DNA of 64,000 bases from Pseudaminobacter soli (ex Li et al. 2025) (GCF_029892515.1 NZ_JARXVF010000002.1:558001-622000), one strand, 5' to 3'. Shown: positions 37,103-45,221, numbered from the stretch's first letter. Notes: generated by a model not told the origin, from the sequence alone. Numbers and translations are program-made.

Positions 37103-38431
37103 TCAGAGCGTCAGCAAGGCCTCAAATCCGTCCGACCGGTTGGCGCGGGGAGATCGCAGATCAAGTGCGCCGCCCATCTGCCTTGCAAGTGTCGCGGCGA
37201 TGGAGAGGCCGAGGCCTGTTCCTTTGGCATTTGCCGATGCCCTTTGGAATCGTGCGGTGAGTTTTTCGAGCTCTTCTGGCGATACAGTTGGACCTGAGTT
37301 GGAAACCGAAATGGTGTCGTGATTTTTTATGGAAATCGTGACGGGATCGTCGGCGGTTCCGTGAATAAGCGCGTTCTCGATCAGGTTGCGCAACACTATC
37401 GCGAAGGCGTCGACATCCACCCTTCTGGTCAGCGTGTATGAAGGCTCCATGTCGAGAACAATTCGGCCGGCACCCTCGGCACTACGTTCGAACTCGGCAG
37501 CAACCAGACGAATGACGACCGCCAGATCAATAGCCTCTGCGGCCAATCCAATGCCGGCTTCGGCACGGGCAAGTTGAAGCAGCTTTTCTGTGAGACGCGT
37601 AAGCCGCATTAGCGATGTTTCGACATTATGCGCGCGAATCCTCGCGCCGCCGGTCGGCAGTTCCAGGGCCAGGCGTTGGACCTGGGCGAGAGCACCGGCA
37701 ATCGGCGTGCGCAGTTCGTGGGCAGCATTGGCCGTGAACTCACGTTCGGCGTTGATGGCATCGCGGAGGCGAGCGAGCAGGTGGTTGACCGAACTTGCGA
37801 TCGTTCCCAGTTCGGTCGGCAGCGTCTCGACTTCGATGGGAGAGAGATTTGCGCTATCGCGAGCCGCAATTTCCCGTGTGAAGCTGCCTATTGGCTTCAA
37901 AGATTGCCTGACGACCAGCCAGATCACGACAAGGCTGAGGGGCGCAAGTGGCAGCACCGGGACAAGGAGAGAGAATGCGCTTTCCCGCATCGCTTCCCGT
38001 CGATGCTCGAGTGGGTCGGCGACTTGCAGAAAAAGCGTGCCGGAAAGTGCCGCCTCGGTGTAGATGCGGTGGGTCGCCGTCTGATGGAAGCCGGTCACCA
38101 GCGGCACATCGAACGGCTGTTGCGGGGCATCGTGCGAATGCAACAACACCTGCCCATTTGCGTCGCGCGCCTGGTAGATGAGGTGCTCCTTGTGGGCCAG
38201 GGCAGCCTCGTCGATACGCCGCGGATTGGTCGAAGCGCCCCGCTGGTAGAGATCATCCACGACAATAGGCACCAGTCGCTGCGTTGTTTCCTGCAGTGCG
38301 CTGTCGAAGACCTCTTGGTACTCATGGTACATGACGAAGGCGGCCAGTCCTGCGGCAGCAAGCCAGAAGAGAACCGCGACGCCGATAAGCCAGCGCATCA
38401 GGCGGCGGGTCATGCTGATTGGCCTGCTCAT
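37103..38431 (-). CDS. Sensor histidine kinase, QseC/PmrB-like
   Basis: 442 aa. TM1 at about residues 10-35, a periplasmic sensor of about 130 residues, TM2 (LLVPVLPLAPLSLVVIWLVV), HAMP-like linker, H-box FTANAAHELRTPIAG, N-box LRNLIENALIHG and G2 box GTGLGLSIA. The G1 box reads SNSGPTVSPEEL rather than the classical DxGxG, as seen in several rhizobial relatives. Its ATG overlaps the response-regulator stop (ATGA, 38428-38431), so stoichiometry is set by coupling. The likely targets are the divergent PepSY and cytochrome b genes, as in similar loci. The signal is unknown. Confidence 0.93.
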   Translation of the reverse strand: MSRPISMTRRLMRWLIGVAVLFWLAAAGLAAFVMYHEYQEVFDSALQETTQRLVPIVVDDLYQRGASTNPRRIDEAALAHKEHLIYQARDANGQVLLHSHDAPQQPFDVPLVTGFHQTATHRIYTEAALSGTLFLQVADPLEHRREAMRESAFSLLVPVLPLAPLSLVVIWLVVRQSLKPIGSFTREIAARDSANLSPIEVETLPTELGTIASSVNHLLARLRDAINAEREFTANAAHELRTPIAGALAQVQRLALELPTGGARIRAHNVETSLMRLTRLTEKLLQLARAEAGIGLAAEAIDLAVVIRLVAAEFERSAEGAGRIVLDMEPSYTLTRRVDVDAFAIVLRNLIENALIHGTADDPVTISIKNHDTISVSNSGPTVSPEELEKLTARFQRASANAKGTGLGLSIAATLARQMGGALDLRSPRANRSDGFEALLTL

Positions 38432-39087
38432 GTGTTGGCAATCCTGTAACCGACGCCACGCACGGTCGTGATGACCTCGCCGCCGAGTTTTTTGCGCAAA
38501 CGGCTGACATAGACTTCCACGGTGTTGCTCTCCACCTCGGCACCCAACTCGTAAAGAGCATCCTCGATCTGGGTTTTGGAGACTATGGCGCCTTGACGAG
38601 AAAGAAGCCGATCGAGCACGGCCCACTCGCGCGCCGTCAGGTCGATGGGGCGATCCTCGCGTGTCACGATCCGCTCGGCAGGGCTAATTCTCAGCGGCCC
38701 GATAGCCAGCCGCGGCTGAACATGCTGGCCGTATCGCCTGGCAACGGCATGAATGCGCGCCGAGAGCTCGTCCAGATTGAAAGGTTTGACGAGATAATCG
38801 TCGGCACCAGCGTTCAATCCCGCAATCCGGTCGGAAATCTGGTCTCGCGCCGTCAGGACTATGACCGGGACGGCGTCGGCGCGATCCCGAAGGGCGCGGA
38901 GAAAGCTGAGCCCATTCCCATCGGGCAGATGCAGGTCGAGAAGCACGAGCTCATATGCAACTACCGACGCGAAATCTCCCGCCTCAGCCAGGGTCTTTGC
39001 CCAATCGACTGCGTGGCCCTGGCTGCTGGCATGGTCCCTGACCGCGCCGCCAATCGCCTTGTCGTCTTCGACCAGAAGTATGCGCAT
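38428..39087 (-). CDS. OmpR/PhoB-family response regulator
   Basis: 219 aa. Receiver domain with phospho-acceptor Asp in LVLLDLHLPDGNGLSFL and the conserved Lys in DDYLVKPF. The C-terminal winged helix ends in VEVYVSRLRKKLGGEVITTV followed by RGVGYRI. It closely follows the QseB/PmrA/TctD layout. It is divergent from PepSY, and the 155-bp gap contains a strong pair of tandem boxes (39136-39195) that it probably binds. Confidence 0.95.
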   Translation of the reverse strand: MRILLVEDDKAIGGAVRDHASSQGHAVDWAKTLAEAGDFASVVAYELVLLDLHLPDGNGLSFLRALRDRADAVPVIVLTARDQISDRIAGLNAGADDYLVKPFNLDELSARIHAVARRYGQHVQPRLAIGPLRISPAERIVTREDRPIDLTAREWAVLDRLLSRQGAIVSKTQIEDALYELGAEVESNTVEVYVSRLRKKLGGEVITTVRGVGYRIANT

Positions 39088-39135
39088 CTCGATCTGCTTG
39101 CCTCATCACTTGGGTTGGCCCCTTAGATTGAAGAA

Positions 39136-39195
39136 CTGACAGCCACCTGAACGCAATGCCTCACAAAGTCTCGGCCCCGTTCAGGCTGCTGTCAG
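39136..39195. promoter_or_regulatory. Paired, opposed tandem boxes for an OmpR-type regulator
   Basis: CTGACAGCCACCTGAACG (39136-39153) and its inverse CGTTCAGGCTGCTGTCAG (39178-39195) agree at 16 of 18 positions. Each contains two heptamers, CTGACAG and CTGAACG, whose starts are 11 bp apart, the spacing used by OmpR-family dimers. One copy points to each of the divergent genes. Confidence 0.65.
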
Positions 39196-39242
39196 CATCG
39201 CGCTTCACAAGGCCAGCATCGGATCAACCGAAGGAGCTTGAA

Positions 39243-39524
39243 ATGAAGACAATGATCCTCGTACCCGCCGTGTTTCTTGGCATGCTGGCAAGCGCCCCTG
39301 CATTCGCAGGCAACAAGTGCGACGTTCCGGTTGGTGAGTGGCAGCCACGCGAAGCACTCGAGGCCAAGTTGAAGTCTGACGGATGGAAGGTCCGCTCCAT
39401 CAAGACCGAGAACGGTTGCTACGAGGCTTACGCCATCGATGCAGGCGGCAAGAAGGTCGAGGCCTATTTCAACCCCAAAACCCTTGAGCGGGTCGCCGGT
39501 TCAAGCGAAGACAGCGAGGGCTGA
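39243..39524 (+). CDS. PepSY-domain periplasmic protein
   Basis: 93 aa, signal peptide to about residue 22 (ending APAFAG). The small PepSY domain (REALEAKLKSDGWKVRSIKT, then NGCYEAYAIDAGGKKVEAYF and NPKTLERV) has a Cys pair (KCDV and NGCY) that could form a disulfide. AAGGAG precedes the ATG at 39243. It is directly followed by a cytochrome b gene and divergent from a two-component system. Such trios are common in proteobacteria; a role in periplasmic redox or metal response is inferred, not shown. Confidence 0.88.
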   Translation: MKTMILVPAVFLGMLASAPAFAGNKCDVPVGEWQPREALEAKLKSDGWKVRSIKTENGCYEAYAIDAGGKKVEAYFNPKTLERVAGSSEDSEG

Positions 39525-39527
39525 GTG

Positions 39528-40067
39528 ATGCCTGCCACCGTGAAGATCTGGGATCCGTTCGTCAGGATTTTCCATTGGAGCCTCGTGGCCAGCTTCGCGG
39601 TGGCCTGGCTGACCGCTGACGAGCTCAAGAATGTGCATGAGATCGCGGGCTACGCCGCTGGAGTGCTTGTAGCGTCTCGCCTGGTATGGGGGCTGGTTGG
39701 TTCCCGCTATGCACGCTTCACGCAATTCATCCGCAGCCCAAGCCAGACGGTCGGCTATGCGAGCGACGTTCTGGCGCGCCGGGAGGCTCGATATCTTGGG
39801 CACAATCCCCTTGGCGCGGTGATGATTGTCTGGCTCCTCCTGGCGATGTCGGTCGTGGCTATCACCGGATGGCTGCAGACGACCGACGCGTTCTGGGGAA
39901 TAGAATGGGTCCAGAAGGTTCATGAAGTCAGTGCGAACTTCATGCTCATCCTGGTCGGCCTGCATGTCGCTGGCGTGGTCTTTTCCAGTGTCCGCCATAG
40001 CGAGAACCTCGCGCGGGCCATGCTGACAGGTCGCAAGGCTGCGGCCGAAGTGGGCGATGTTTCCTGA
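39528..40067 (+). CDS. Cytochrome b561-type membrane protein
   Basis: About 179 aa, four membrane helices. Candidate haem b ligands are the His residues in RIFHWSL, NVHEIAGY, KVHEVSAN and VGLHVAGV, two pairs as in bacterial b561 proteins. ATG 39528 lies just after the PepSY stop; a GTG one codon earlier is in frame. It probably passes electrons between the quinone pool and a periplasmic acceptor, with PepSY as partner. The operon ends at a good hairpin. Confidence 0.9.
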   Translation: MPATVKIWDPFVRIFHWSLVASFAVAWLTADELKNVHEIAGYAAGVLVASRLVWGLVGSRYARFTQFIRSPSQTVGYASDVLARREARYLGHNPLGAVMIVWLLLAMSVVAITGWLQTTDAFWGIEWVQKVHEVSANFMLILVGLHVAGVVFSSVRHSENLARAMLTGRKAAAEVGDVS

Positions 40068-40091
40068 CGGCACTTTAGTGCGCTGAAAGAC

Positions 40092-40126
40092 GGAGCAGGT
40101 TCAGCCAAGAACGCTGGACCTGCTCC
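40092..40126 (+). terminator. Hairpin terminator of the PepSY-cytochrome b operon
   Basis: GGAGCAGGTTCAGC and GCTGGACCTGCTCC form a 14-bp stem with a single G:U pair and a 7-nt loop, 25 bp after the stop. Only a weak T-rich tail (GTTGTT) follows. Confidence 0.6.
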
Positions 40127-40215
40127 CGTCGTTGTTAAATACTGCCGATAGCCGATGTTATTTCGGCCATAGCTTAGGAAGCGGCAGTGGAGTTGCAGCC
40201 CTCGAGGAGGCTCAG

Positions 40216-40920
40216 ATGGTGAGATCTGTATCGCATCGGGAACGGCACCTCGTGCAGCGGATCGGCTGGCTTCGTGCGGCGGTTCTCGGCGCAAATGACG
40301 GGATCGTCTCGACTGCAAGCCTGATCGTAGGCGTCGCGGCTGCCTCTACGGGCAAGCCTGAGGTTTTGCTGGCCGGCCTTGCCAGCCTCGTGGCCGGTTC
40401 GATGTCGATGGCCGCGGGCGAATATGTGTCGGTGAGCTCGCAGGCAGACACCGAAAAGGCCGATATTGCGCGGGAGCGGACGGAACTGCGCGATTATCCG
40501 GAAAGCGAGCTTGAGGAGCTCAAGCAAATCTATGTCGACCGCGGTCTCGACCAACATCTCGCACACCAGGTGGCTACCCAATTGATGGCGAAAGACGCGC
40601 TGGGCGCCCATTCGCGGGATGAATTGGGTATCTCCGAGGTCGTTGCCGCCAAACCGGTCCAGGCAGCGATCACCTCTGCCTTGACGTTTGCCGCAGGAGC
40701 GGCGCTGCCGATGATCGTGGCCTCGACCGTACCGTTCGGCGTGCTCATTCCTTCGGTGTCGGTCGCATCTCTGGTGTTTCTCGCAGCGCTCGGTGCTGTC
40801 GGGGCGAAAACCGGAGGCGCAAGCCCGCTGCTCGGCGCGAGCCGCGTGGCGTTCTGGGGAGCAGCCGCAATGGCGGCGACTGCCGGCATCGGCTGGCTTT
40901 TCGGAACTGCAACTGCGTGA
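40216..40920 (+). CDS. VIT1/CCC1 family membrane protein
   Basis: 234 aa. The family start RAAVLGANDGIVSTASLIVG is present, then helix 2 with GLASLVAGSMSMAAGEYVSV. A charged cytoplasmic segment follows (EKADIARERTELRDYPESEL with ELKQIYVDRGL), and three C-terminal helices. VIT/CCC1 proteins export Fe2+ or Mn2+; the acidic cytoplasmic metal-binding region is shorter than in eukaryotic VIT1. GGAGG eight bases upstream supports ATG 40216. It stands alone; regulation not visible. Confidence 0.9.
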   Translation: MVRSVSHRERHLVQRIGWLRAAVLGANDGIVSTASLIVGVAAASTGKPEVLLAGLASLVAGSMSMAAGEYVSVSSQADTEKADIARERTELRDYPESELEELKQIYVDRGLDQHLAHQVATQLMAKDALGAHSRDELGISEVVAAKPVQAAITSALTFAAGAALPMIVASTVPFGVLIPSVSVASLVFLAALGAVGAKTGGASPLLGASRVAFWGAAAMAATAGIGWLFGTATA

Positions 40921-41104
40921 GCAGGACCTCGCCGAAACCGGCAGCGCCAAGGCGTAACGGATAGCAGGCTGCATCTGAAAGAACCTCGATCGGCCGATAG
41001 CGGCGCGATTTTCAATTCAGCGTCACCGGCACTTATCGATTGCAGGCTCGGGCGCCCCCTAACGGCAGCTTCACAAGCGAGGCAACGCCTGGCAATCGTC
41101 ATTT

Positions 41105-41150
41105 GCGAATTATCTATTGCAAAAAAATGCAATCATATATATCTAATCGT
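41105..41150 (+). promoter_or_regulatory. Candidate BigR operator/promoter
   Basis: A 45-bp AT-rich block 50 bp before the blh start contains the perfect inverted repeat ATTGCA (41116-41121) and TGCAAT (41128-41133) and a flanking TATCTA...TATCTA. BigR proteins bind AT-rich palindromes at their own operon promoter, so this is the natural candidate. Confidence 0.5.
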
Positions 41151-41199
41151 CAGCGGCGAGCACCGCCGAGCGCAATGCTACCACCCGATGAGGCTGCCC

Positions 41200-42081
41200 A
41201 TGACTTTGAAACCCGACGTTACCGCCTTCTTCGACCCGCGGACATTTTCGGTCCAGTATGTCGTCGTCGATCCGGCCACCCGGAAATGTGCGATTATCGA
41301 TCCGGTTCTCGATTTCGACGAGAAGTCGGGCTTGACCGCGACCACCAACGCAGACCGCATCCTCGACTTCGTCCGGGAGAGGGGCCTCAACGTCGAGTGG
41401 ATCCTCGACACGCATCCCCATGCCGACCACTTCTCGGCTGCGCGCTATCTCAAGGCGAAGACCGGGGCGCCGACGGCAATCGGCGAGCGGGTCGTCGACG
41501 TGCAAAAGCTTTGGAAAGGCATCTACAACTGGCCGGAGCTCGCTGCCGACGGCTCGCAGTGGGACAAGCTGTTCGCGGAAGGTGAAACCTTCCATGTCGG
41601 CGCAATCCCGGCAAAGGTGCTGTTCTCGCCAGGCCATACGCTGGCCTCGATCACCTATGTGATTGGCGATGCCGCCTTCGTGCACGACACGCTGTTCATG
41701 CCCGACAGCGGAACGGCGCGCGCCGATTTCCCCGGCGGCAACGCCGCACGGCTGTGGAAGTCCATCCAGGAAATCCTGTCGCTGCCCGACGAAACCAGGC
41801 TGTTCACCGGTCACGACTATCAGCCGGGCGGACGCGAGCCCAAATGGGAAAGCACGGTCGCCGAGCAGAAAGCACGCAACACGCATATTTCGAAGTTCCC
41901 GACGGAGGCTGAGTTCGTCGCGGTCCGTCAGGCGCGCGACAAGACACTGCCGATGCCGAAACTCATCCTGCATGCGCTGCAGATCAACATCAACGGCGGC
42001 CGCCTGCCCGAGCCGGAAGCCAACGGCAAGCGCTATCTGAAATTCCCGCTAGACGCTCTCGAGGGAGCAAATTGGGGGTAG
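41200..42081 (+). CDS. blh: Blh-type persulfide dioxygenase (MBL fold)
   Basis: About 293 aa metallo-beta-lactamase fold of the ETHE1/Blh family. Metal ligands are visible in DTHPHADHFSAARYL, SPGHTLASITY, the Asp in HDTLFMPDSGTARADFPGG, and TGHDYQPGG. Blh oxidises glutathione persulfide to sulfite and detoxifies H2S in Agrobacterium and Xylella. It is first in the operon blh-bigR-pmpA-pmpB. ATG 41200 (GAGG upstream) is chosen over an in-frame ATG four codons earlier at 41188. Likely induced by persulfide through BigR. Confidence 0.92.
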   Translation: MTLKPDVTAFFDPRTFSVQYVVVDPATRKCAIIDPVLDFDEKSGLTATTNADRILDFVRERGLNVEWILDTHPHADHFSAARYLKAKTGAPTAIGERVVDVQKLWKGIYNWPELAADGSQWDKLFAEGETFHVGAIPAKVLFSPGHTLASITYVIGDAAFVHDTLFMPDSGTARADFPGGNAARLWKSIQEILSLPDETRLFTGHDYQPGGREPKWESTVAEQKARNTHISKFPTEAEFVAVRQARDKTLPMPKLILHALQININGGRLPEPEANGKRYLKFPLDALEGANWG

Positions 42082-42086
42082 GGACG

Positions 42087-42428
42087 ATGACCAAGGAACA
42101 GACCCCAGCAATCGCCGATCTGCTCGAACGGGCCGGAGAAGCTTCGGATTTCCTGAAGAAGCTGGCCAACCCGCAACGGTTGATGATCGTCTGCGCGCTC
42201 GTCGAGGGCGAGCGGTCGGTGCGCGAGTTGGAGGACGGCCTCGGCATCAGACAGCCGGGCCTCTCCCAGCAGATTGCCGAACTCCGCGATGCCGGACTGA
42301 TCGTCGGGCGCAAAGAATCGAAGTCCGTCTTCTACCGTCTCGCCGACGAGCGCGTAAGCGCAACCGTGACGCTACTCTACCGCATGTTCTGCTCCCCGAA
42401 CGCGGAAACCACATCGATCGAAAGCTAA
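42087..42428 (+). CDS. bigR: BigR, persulfide-sensing ArsR-family repressor
   Basis: 113 aa winged helix ([52 protein letters not shown]). Cys36 (LMIVCALV) and Cys102 (YRMFCSPN) are 66 residues apart, the same separation as the redox pair Cys42/Cys108 of Xylella BigR, which forms a di- or polysulfide bond and releases DNA. It lies 5 bp after blh. It should repress the whole operon until sulfide stress. The ATG at 42087 is chosen; an earlier in-frame ATG at 42072 overlaps blh. Confidence 0.93.
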   Translation: MTKEQTPAIADLLERAGEASDFLKKLANPQRLMIVCALVEGERSVRELEDGLGIRQPGLSQQIAELRDAGLIVGRKESKSVFYRLADERVSATVTLLYRMFCSPNAETTSIES

Positions 42429-42432
42429 GGAA

Positions 42433-42861
42433 ATGACCGAATTTACTCCAGTCGCCTCCACCATCGGTGGCGTCCTGATCGGCCTCTCGGCCGTGCTGCT
42501 GATGGCCTGGGAAGGGCGCATTGCCGGCATCAGCGGCATAGCTGGCCGCCTGCTGCCGCCATATCTCGACGGCGCCTTCCTGTCCCGCCTTGCCTTTGTC
42601 CTGGGTCTCGTCGGCGCGCCACTTCTTTACAGCGTCGCAACGGGCCACAACGTGCTTCAGACCGTTTCGGCCAACCTGCCATTGATGGCCGTGGCCGGCC
42701 TGCTCGTGGGCTTCGGCTCGGTCTATGGCAATGGCTGCACCAGCGGCCATGGCGTCTGCGGCCTGTCGCGGCTGTCGGTCCGATCGCTCGTGGCGACATT
42801 GACCTTCATGGCAACCGCCTTCGCGACCGTCTTTATCGTCCGGCATATCCTGGGAGTCTGA
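42433..42861 (+). CDS. pmpA: YeeE/YedE family sulfur transporter half (PmpA-like)
   Basis: 142 aa, four membrane helices, with the cysteine motif [19 protein letters not shown]. YeeE/YedE proteins conduct thiosulfate or related sulfur species; PmpA and PmpB are the split form found in BigR operons. It starts 4 bp after bigR and ends 2 bp before its partner gene. The two likely assemble into one channel. Direction of transport is not known from sequence. Confidence 0.88.
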   Translation: MTEFTPVASTIGGVLIGLSAVLLMAWEGRIAGISGIAGRLLPPYLDGAFLSRLAFVLGLVGAPLLYSVATGHNVLQTVSANLPLMAVAGLLVGFGSVYGNGCTSGHGVCGLSRLSVRSLVATLTFMATAFATVFIVRHILGV

Positions 42862-42863
42862 CC

Positions 42864-43295
42864 ATGTCGTTCATCGTCAATCTCGTGCTTGGCCTGCTGT
42901 TTGGCGTCGGACTTGTCGTGTCGGGCATGTCCGATCCGGCAAAAGTCCTGAATTTCCTCGACCTGTTCGGCACTTGGGACCCCTCGCTCGCCTTCGTGAT
43001 GGGTGGGGCAGTCATCACGGCTTTCATCGGCTACCGCATCGTCTTCAAGCGACCGAAGCCCGTGGCGAGCGCATCGTTCCATCTACCGACCCATGTCGAT
43101 ATCGACCGGCGCATCCTGGTTGGAGCGGCCATCTTCGGCGTCGGCTGGGGATTGGGCGGCTTCTGCCCAGGCCCCGCTCTCACGGCTACATCGCTGGGCG
43201 CCGCCGGCGCATATGCCTTCCTGCCGATGATGTTCCTCGGCATGTGGCTGGCACGCATGGCCGCCACAAGGAAAGTCGTCACCACCACGACATGA
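42864..43295 (+). CDS. pmpB: YeeE/YedE family sulfur transporter half (PmpB-like)
   Basis: 143 aa, four membrane helices, with the conserved Cys in WGLGGFCPGPALTAT and the start VLGLLFGVGLVVSGMSDPAK characteristic of the second half of split YeeE/YedE transporters. It pairs with the preceding gene. The operon ends 6 bp later at a perfect 12-bp hairpin. Confidence 0.88.
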   Translation: MSFIVNLVLGLLFGVGLVVSGMSDPAKVLNFLDLFGTWDPSLAFVMGGAVITAFIGYRIVFKRPKPVASASFHLPTHVDIDRRILVGAAIFGVGWGLGGFCPGPALTATSLGAAGAYAFLPMMFLGMWLARMAATRKVVTTTT

Positions 43296-43301
43296 CCTTC
43301 C

Positions 43302-43331
43302 GACCGGATTCCACCTCCGTGGAATCCGGTC
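43302..43331 (+). terminator. Perfect hairpin after the blh-bigR-pmpAB operon
   Basis: GACCGGATTCCA (43302-43313) and TGGAATCCGGTC (43320-43331) form a perfect 12-bp stem with a 6-nt loop, 6 bp after the stop of pmpB. There is no T-tract; it may attenuate rather than fully separate the downstream tauE-like gene. Confidence 0.6.
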
Positions 43332-43334
43332 ACC

Positions 43335-43438
43335 TAGAGCTGGATGATCTAAATTTGAATCGTCATCTCGCTCTAAGCTTTTGTTTTTGAATCATGATCT
43401 TGTCCGAAAGGTCTGCAACTTTTCGGGATCATGCTCTA
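43335..43438. repeat. RIME-type rhizobial intergenic repeat
   Basis: Two imperfect palindromes in tandem: the first from TAGAGC to CTCTA (43335-43375), the second around ATCATGATCTTGTCCGAAAG with TTTTCGGGATCATGCTC. This two-part shape and the CCGAAA...TTTTCGGGATCATGCTCTA wording match the repeats scattered between genes of Rhizobium and Mesorhizobium (RIME/RPE class). It separates pmpB from the TauE-like gene. Confidence 0.75.
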
Positions 43439-43468
43439 ACGCACATGACCGATAGAAAGGCCGGGACC

Positions 43469-44251
43469 ATGTTTCTGGAACCCGTTCAATATGCTTTGGG
43501 TGCGCTCTCGGGAGGTCTTGTTGGCCTCACGCTCGGCCTGTTCGGCGGAGGCGGATCTATTCTCGCAGTGCCGCTGATGGTCTATCTCGTCGGCGTCCCG
43601 AACGCACATCTCGCCATTGGCACCAGCGCGGTTTCCGTCGCGGTCAATGCCGTGACTGGTCTTGCCAGCCATGCCCGCAACGGCACTGTCAAATGGCGCT
43701 GCGCGGCCATCTTTAGCGTCGCTGGTGTGCTCGGCGCCTTCTTCGGCTCGTCGCTCGGCAAGGCGCTTGACGGCAGCCACCTGCTGCTGCTGTTTGCCGG
43801 CCTGATGCTCGTCGTCGGCATGCTGATGTTCCGCAGCCGCCAGGATGGGGGCGATCCGGCCGCTGCCTGCACCCGTGACAATGCCCCCAAGGTCCTGGGC
43901 TTCGGCGGCGGCACGGGCCTTTTGTCGGGCTTCTTCGGCATCGGCGGAGGGTTCCTCATCGTTCCCGGTCTCGTCGCTTCAACAGGCATGCCGATGATCA
44001 ACGCCATCGGCTCGTCTCTGGTCGCCGTCACAGCTTTCGGAATGACCACGGCCATTTCCTATGCGCTGTCGGGCATGGTCGACTGGCCGCTCGCCTTCGT
44101 CTTCATCGTTGGCGGCATTGTCGGTGGCCTTGGCGGCTCACGCGCAGCCCTCTTGCTGCAGAAGCGCAAGGGCGCGCTGAACATGTCATTCGCGCTGATG
44201 ATCGTGGCCGTCGCAGGCTACATGGTTTGGCGTAACCTGCAGGGTGTTTAG
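43469..44251 (+). CDS. TauE/SafE family sulfite/sulfonate exporter
   Basis: 260 aa, about eight membrane helices. Both TauE repeats are present (LVGLTLGLFGGGGSILAVPL in the first half, LSGFFGIGGGFLIVPGLVAS in the second). It probably exports sulfite made by the Blh/persulfide route, as in other BigR loci. The ATG at 43469 is chosen; in-frame starts at 43445 and 43394 extend into the intergenic repeat. It is separated from the operon by a hairpin and repeat, so it may have its own promoter or receive read-through. Confidence 0.9.
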   Translation: MFLEPVQYALGALSGGLVGLTLGLFGGGGSILAVPLMVYLVGVPNAHLAIGTSAVSVAVNAVTGLASHARNGTVKWRCAAIFSVAGVLGAFFGSSLGKALDGSHLLLLFAGLMLVVGMLMFRSRQDGGDPAAACTRDNAPKVLGFGGGTGLLSGFFGIGGGFLIVPGLVASTGMPMINAIGSSLVAVTAFGMTTAISYALSGMVDWPLAFVFIVGGIVGGLGGSRAALLLQKRKGALNMSFALMIVAVAGYMVWRNLQGV

Positions 44252-44374
44252 AGCGGCACCGTGAGAGAAGATGGCGGGAAAGATCCTTGGATGGTGATGT
44301 CGTTCACGCGACACTAGAGTGGGAAATGGCGGCCGACATGGCCGCCATTGTGGGTCGATACGCATCGACGGTGC

Positions 44375-45085
44375 TCACGCCACGAGGTCGAGGCGGCGTG
44401 CAAGATCAGCGAATTCGGCCGCCGACAGGTTAGGCCGGGCCGCAAATTCGATTACCGCGTCAAAGGCCTCACGTGGCGCCTGCTGCTTCATGCCACCCAG
44501 CATCGCGGCACGTTCCCCTGGGTTGGCCGCCGGGATCATCAGTCGCATGAAGGCCATTGCCTTTTCCGGTGGAAGCGAGCCGACAATGCGGTTTTCGATC
44601 GCCATCAATTCCGCATCGGAGAACAGCGACCACAACTGCGGGGCTGCGACTGTCTCCTCCTCGTGCATATGCTCGAGGTCGTGGGCGATATAGATGCCGA
44701 AGGCCAGGTACAGCTGACGCCCGAGAGCGGTACGCTCGTCTGCCTTGGCCGCTTCTATGTCCGCCACGAGTGCCTCGAGCCTGGCGAAGGTGGCGCGATG
44801 GTCGTCATGCTGATGGTCGAGACGGTCGACGGAAGCAGCGCCGCGCGCACGCAGCGCGTCATGGATTTGACCGTCCTCATGCTCGAGATGGGCGGCGGCA
44901 AGCGCCAGAAGCCCGCGCATGTCCGATAGCAGATCCGCCGTCGCGCGGGCATCATTGAAATCGATATTGCCCAGCCGCACTAGAAGATCGCATTGGGCTT
45001 TCCGAAGGCCCTTGTGAATAGGGCCATATAGATCATAACGGCCTTTGAGATCCATGATCTCGCTAAGATGATGTGTGTGGGTCAT
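44375..45085 (-). CDS. Hemerythrin-domain protein
   Basis: About 236 aa. HHE-type ligands are visible in order: His in YGPIHKGLRKAQ, HLEHEDGQIHDAL, DHQHDDHRATF and IAHDLEHMHEEETV, consistent with a carboxylate-bridged di-iron site. The C-terminal 60 residues form a helical tail (PEKAMAFMRLMIPAANPGER). Such proteins bind O2, NO or store iron. ATG 45085 is preferred over 45097 because TATGGAGC lies 7 nt before it. That ribosome binding site is one arm of a perfect inverted repeat, so translation may be controlled. It is divergent from two PNPOx genes. Confidence 0.88.
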   Translation of the reverse strand: MTHTHHLSEIMDLKGRYDLYGPIHKGLRKAQCDLLVRLGNIDFNDARATADLLSDMRGLLALAAAHLEHEDGQIHDALRARGAASVDRLDHQHDDHRATFARLEALVADIEAAKADERTALGRQLYLAFGIYIAHDLEHMHEEETVAAPQLWSLFSDAELMAIENRIVGSLPPEKAMAFMRLMIPAANPGERAAMLGGMKQQAPREAFDAVIEFAARPNLSAAEFADLARRLDLVA

Positions 45086-45090
45086 GAAAC

Positions 45091-45116
45091 GCTCCATATG
45101 TTGCTGACTATGGAGC
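45091..45116 (-). promoter_or_regulatory. Hairpin covering the hemerythrin ribosome binding site
   Basis: In the transcript, GCTCCATA (45116-45109) can pair perfectly with TATGGAGC (45098-45091) over a 10-nt loop. The second arm contains the GGAG that precedes the ATG at 45085. Confidence 0.5.
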
Positions 45117-45144
45117 AGGGTCTATGGGTAAAGCGCCCACATAT

Positions 45145-45193
45145 CTTCCTAAAATCTTGCTAAACGACTCTTCCACTTCCTAAAAATTTGCTA
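45145..45193. promoter_or_regulatory. Two 18-bp direct repeats spaced 31 bp
   Basis: CTTCCTAAAATCTTGCTA (45145-45162) and CTTCCTAAAAATTTGCTA (45176-45193) differ at two positions, and their starts are 31 bp apart, about three helical turns. They lie in the hemerythrin/PNPOx intergenic region and look like tandem activator or repressor sites. Confidence 0.6.
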
Positions 45194-45221
45194 TTCATGG
45201 GTGGATACTCTGGAGAATGCG

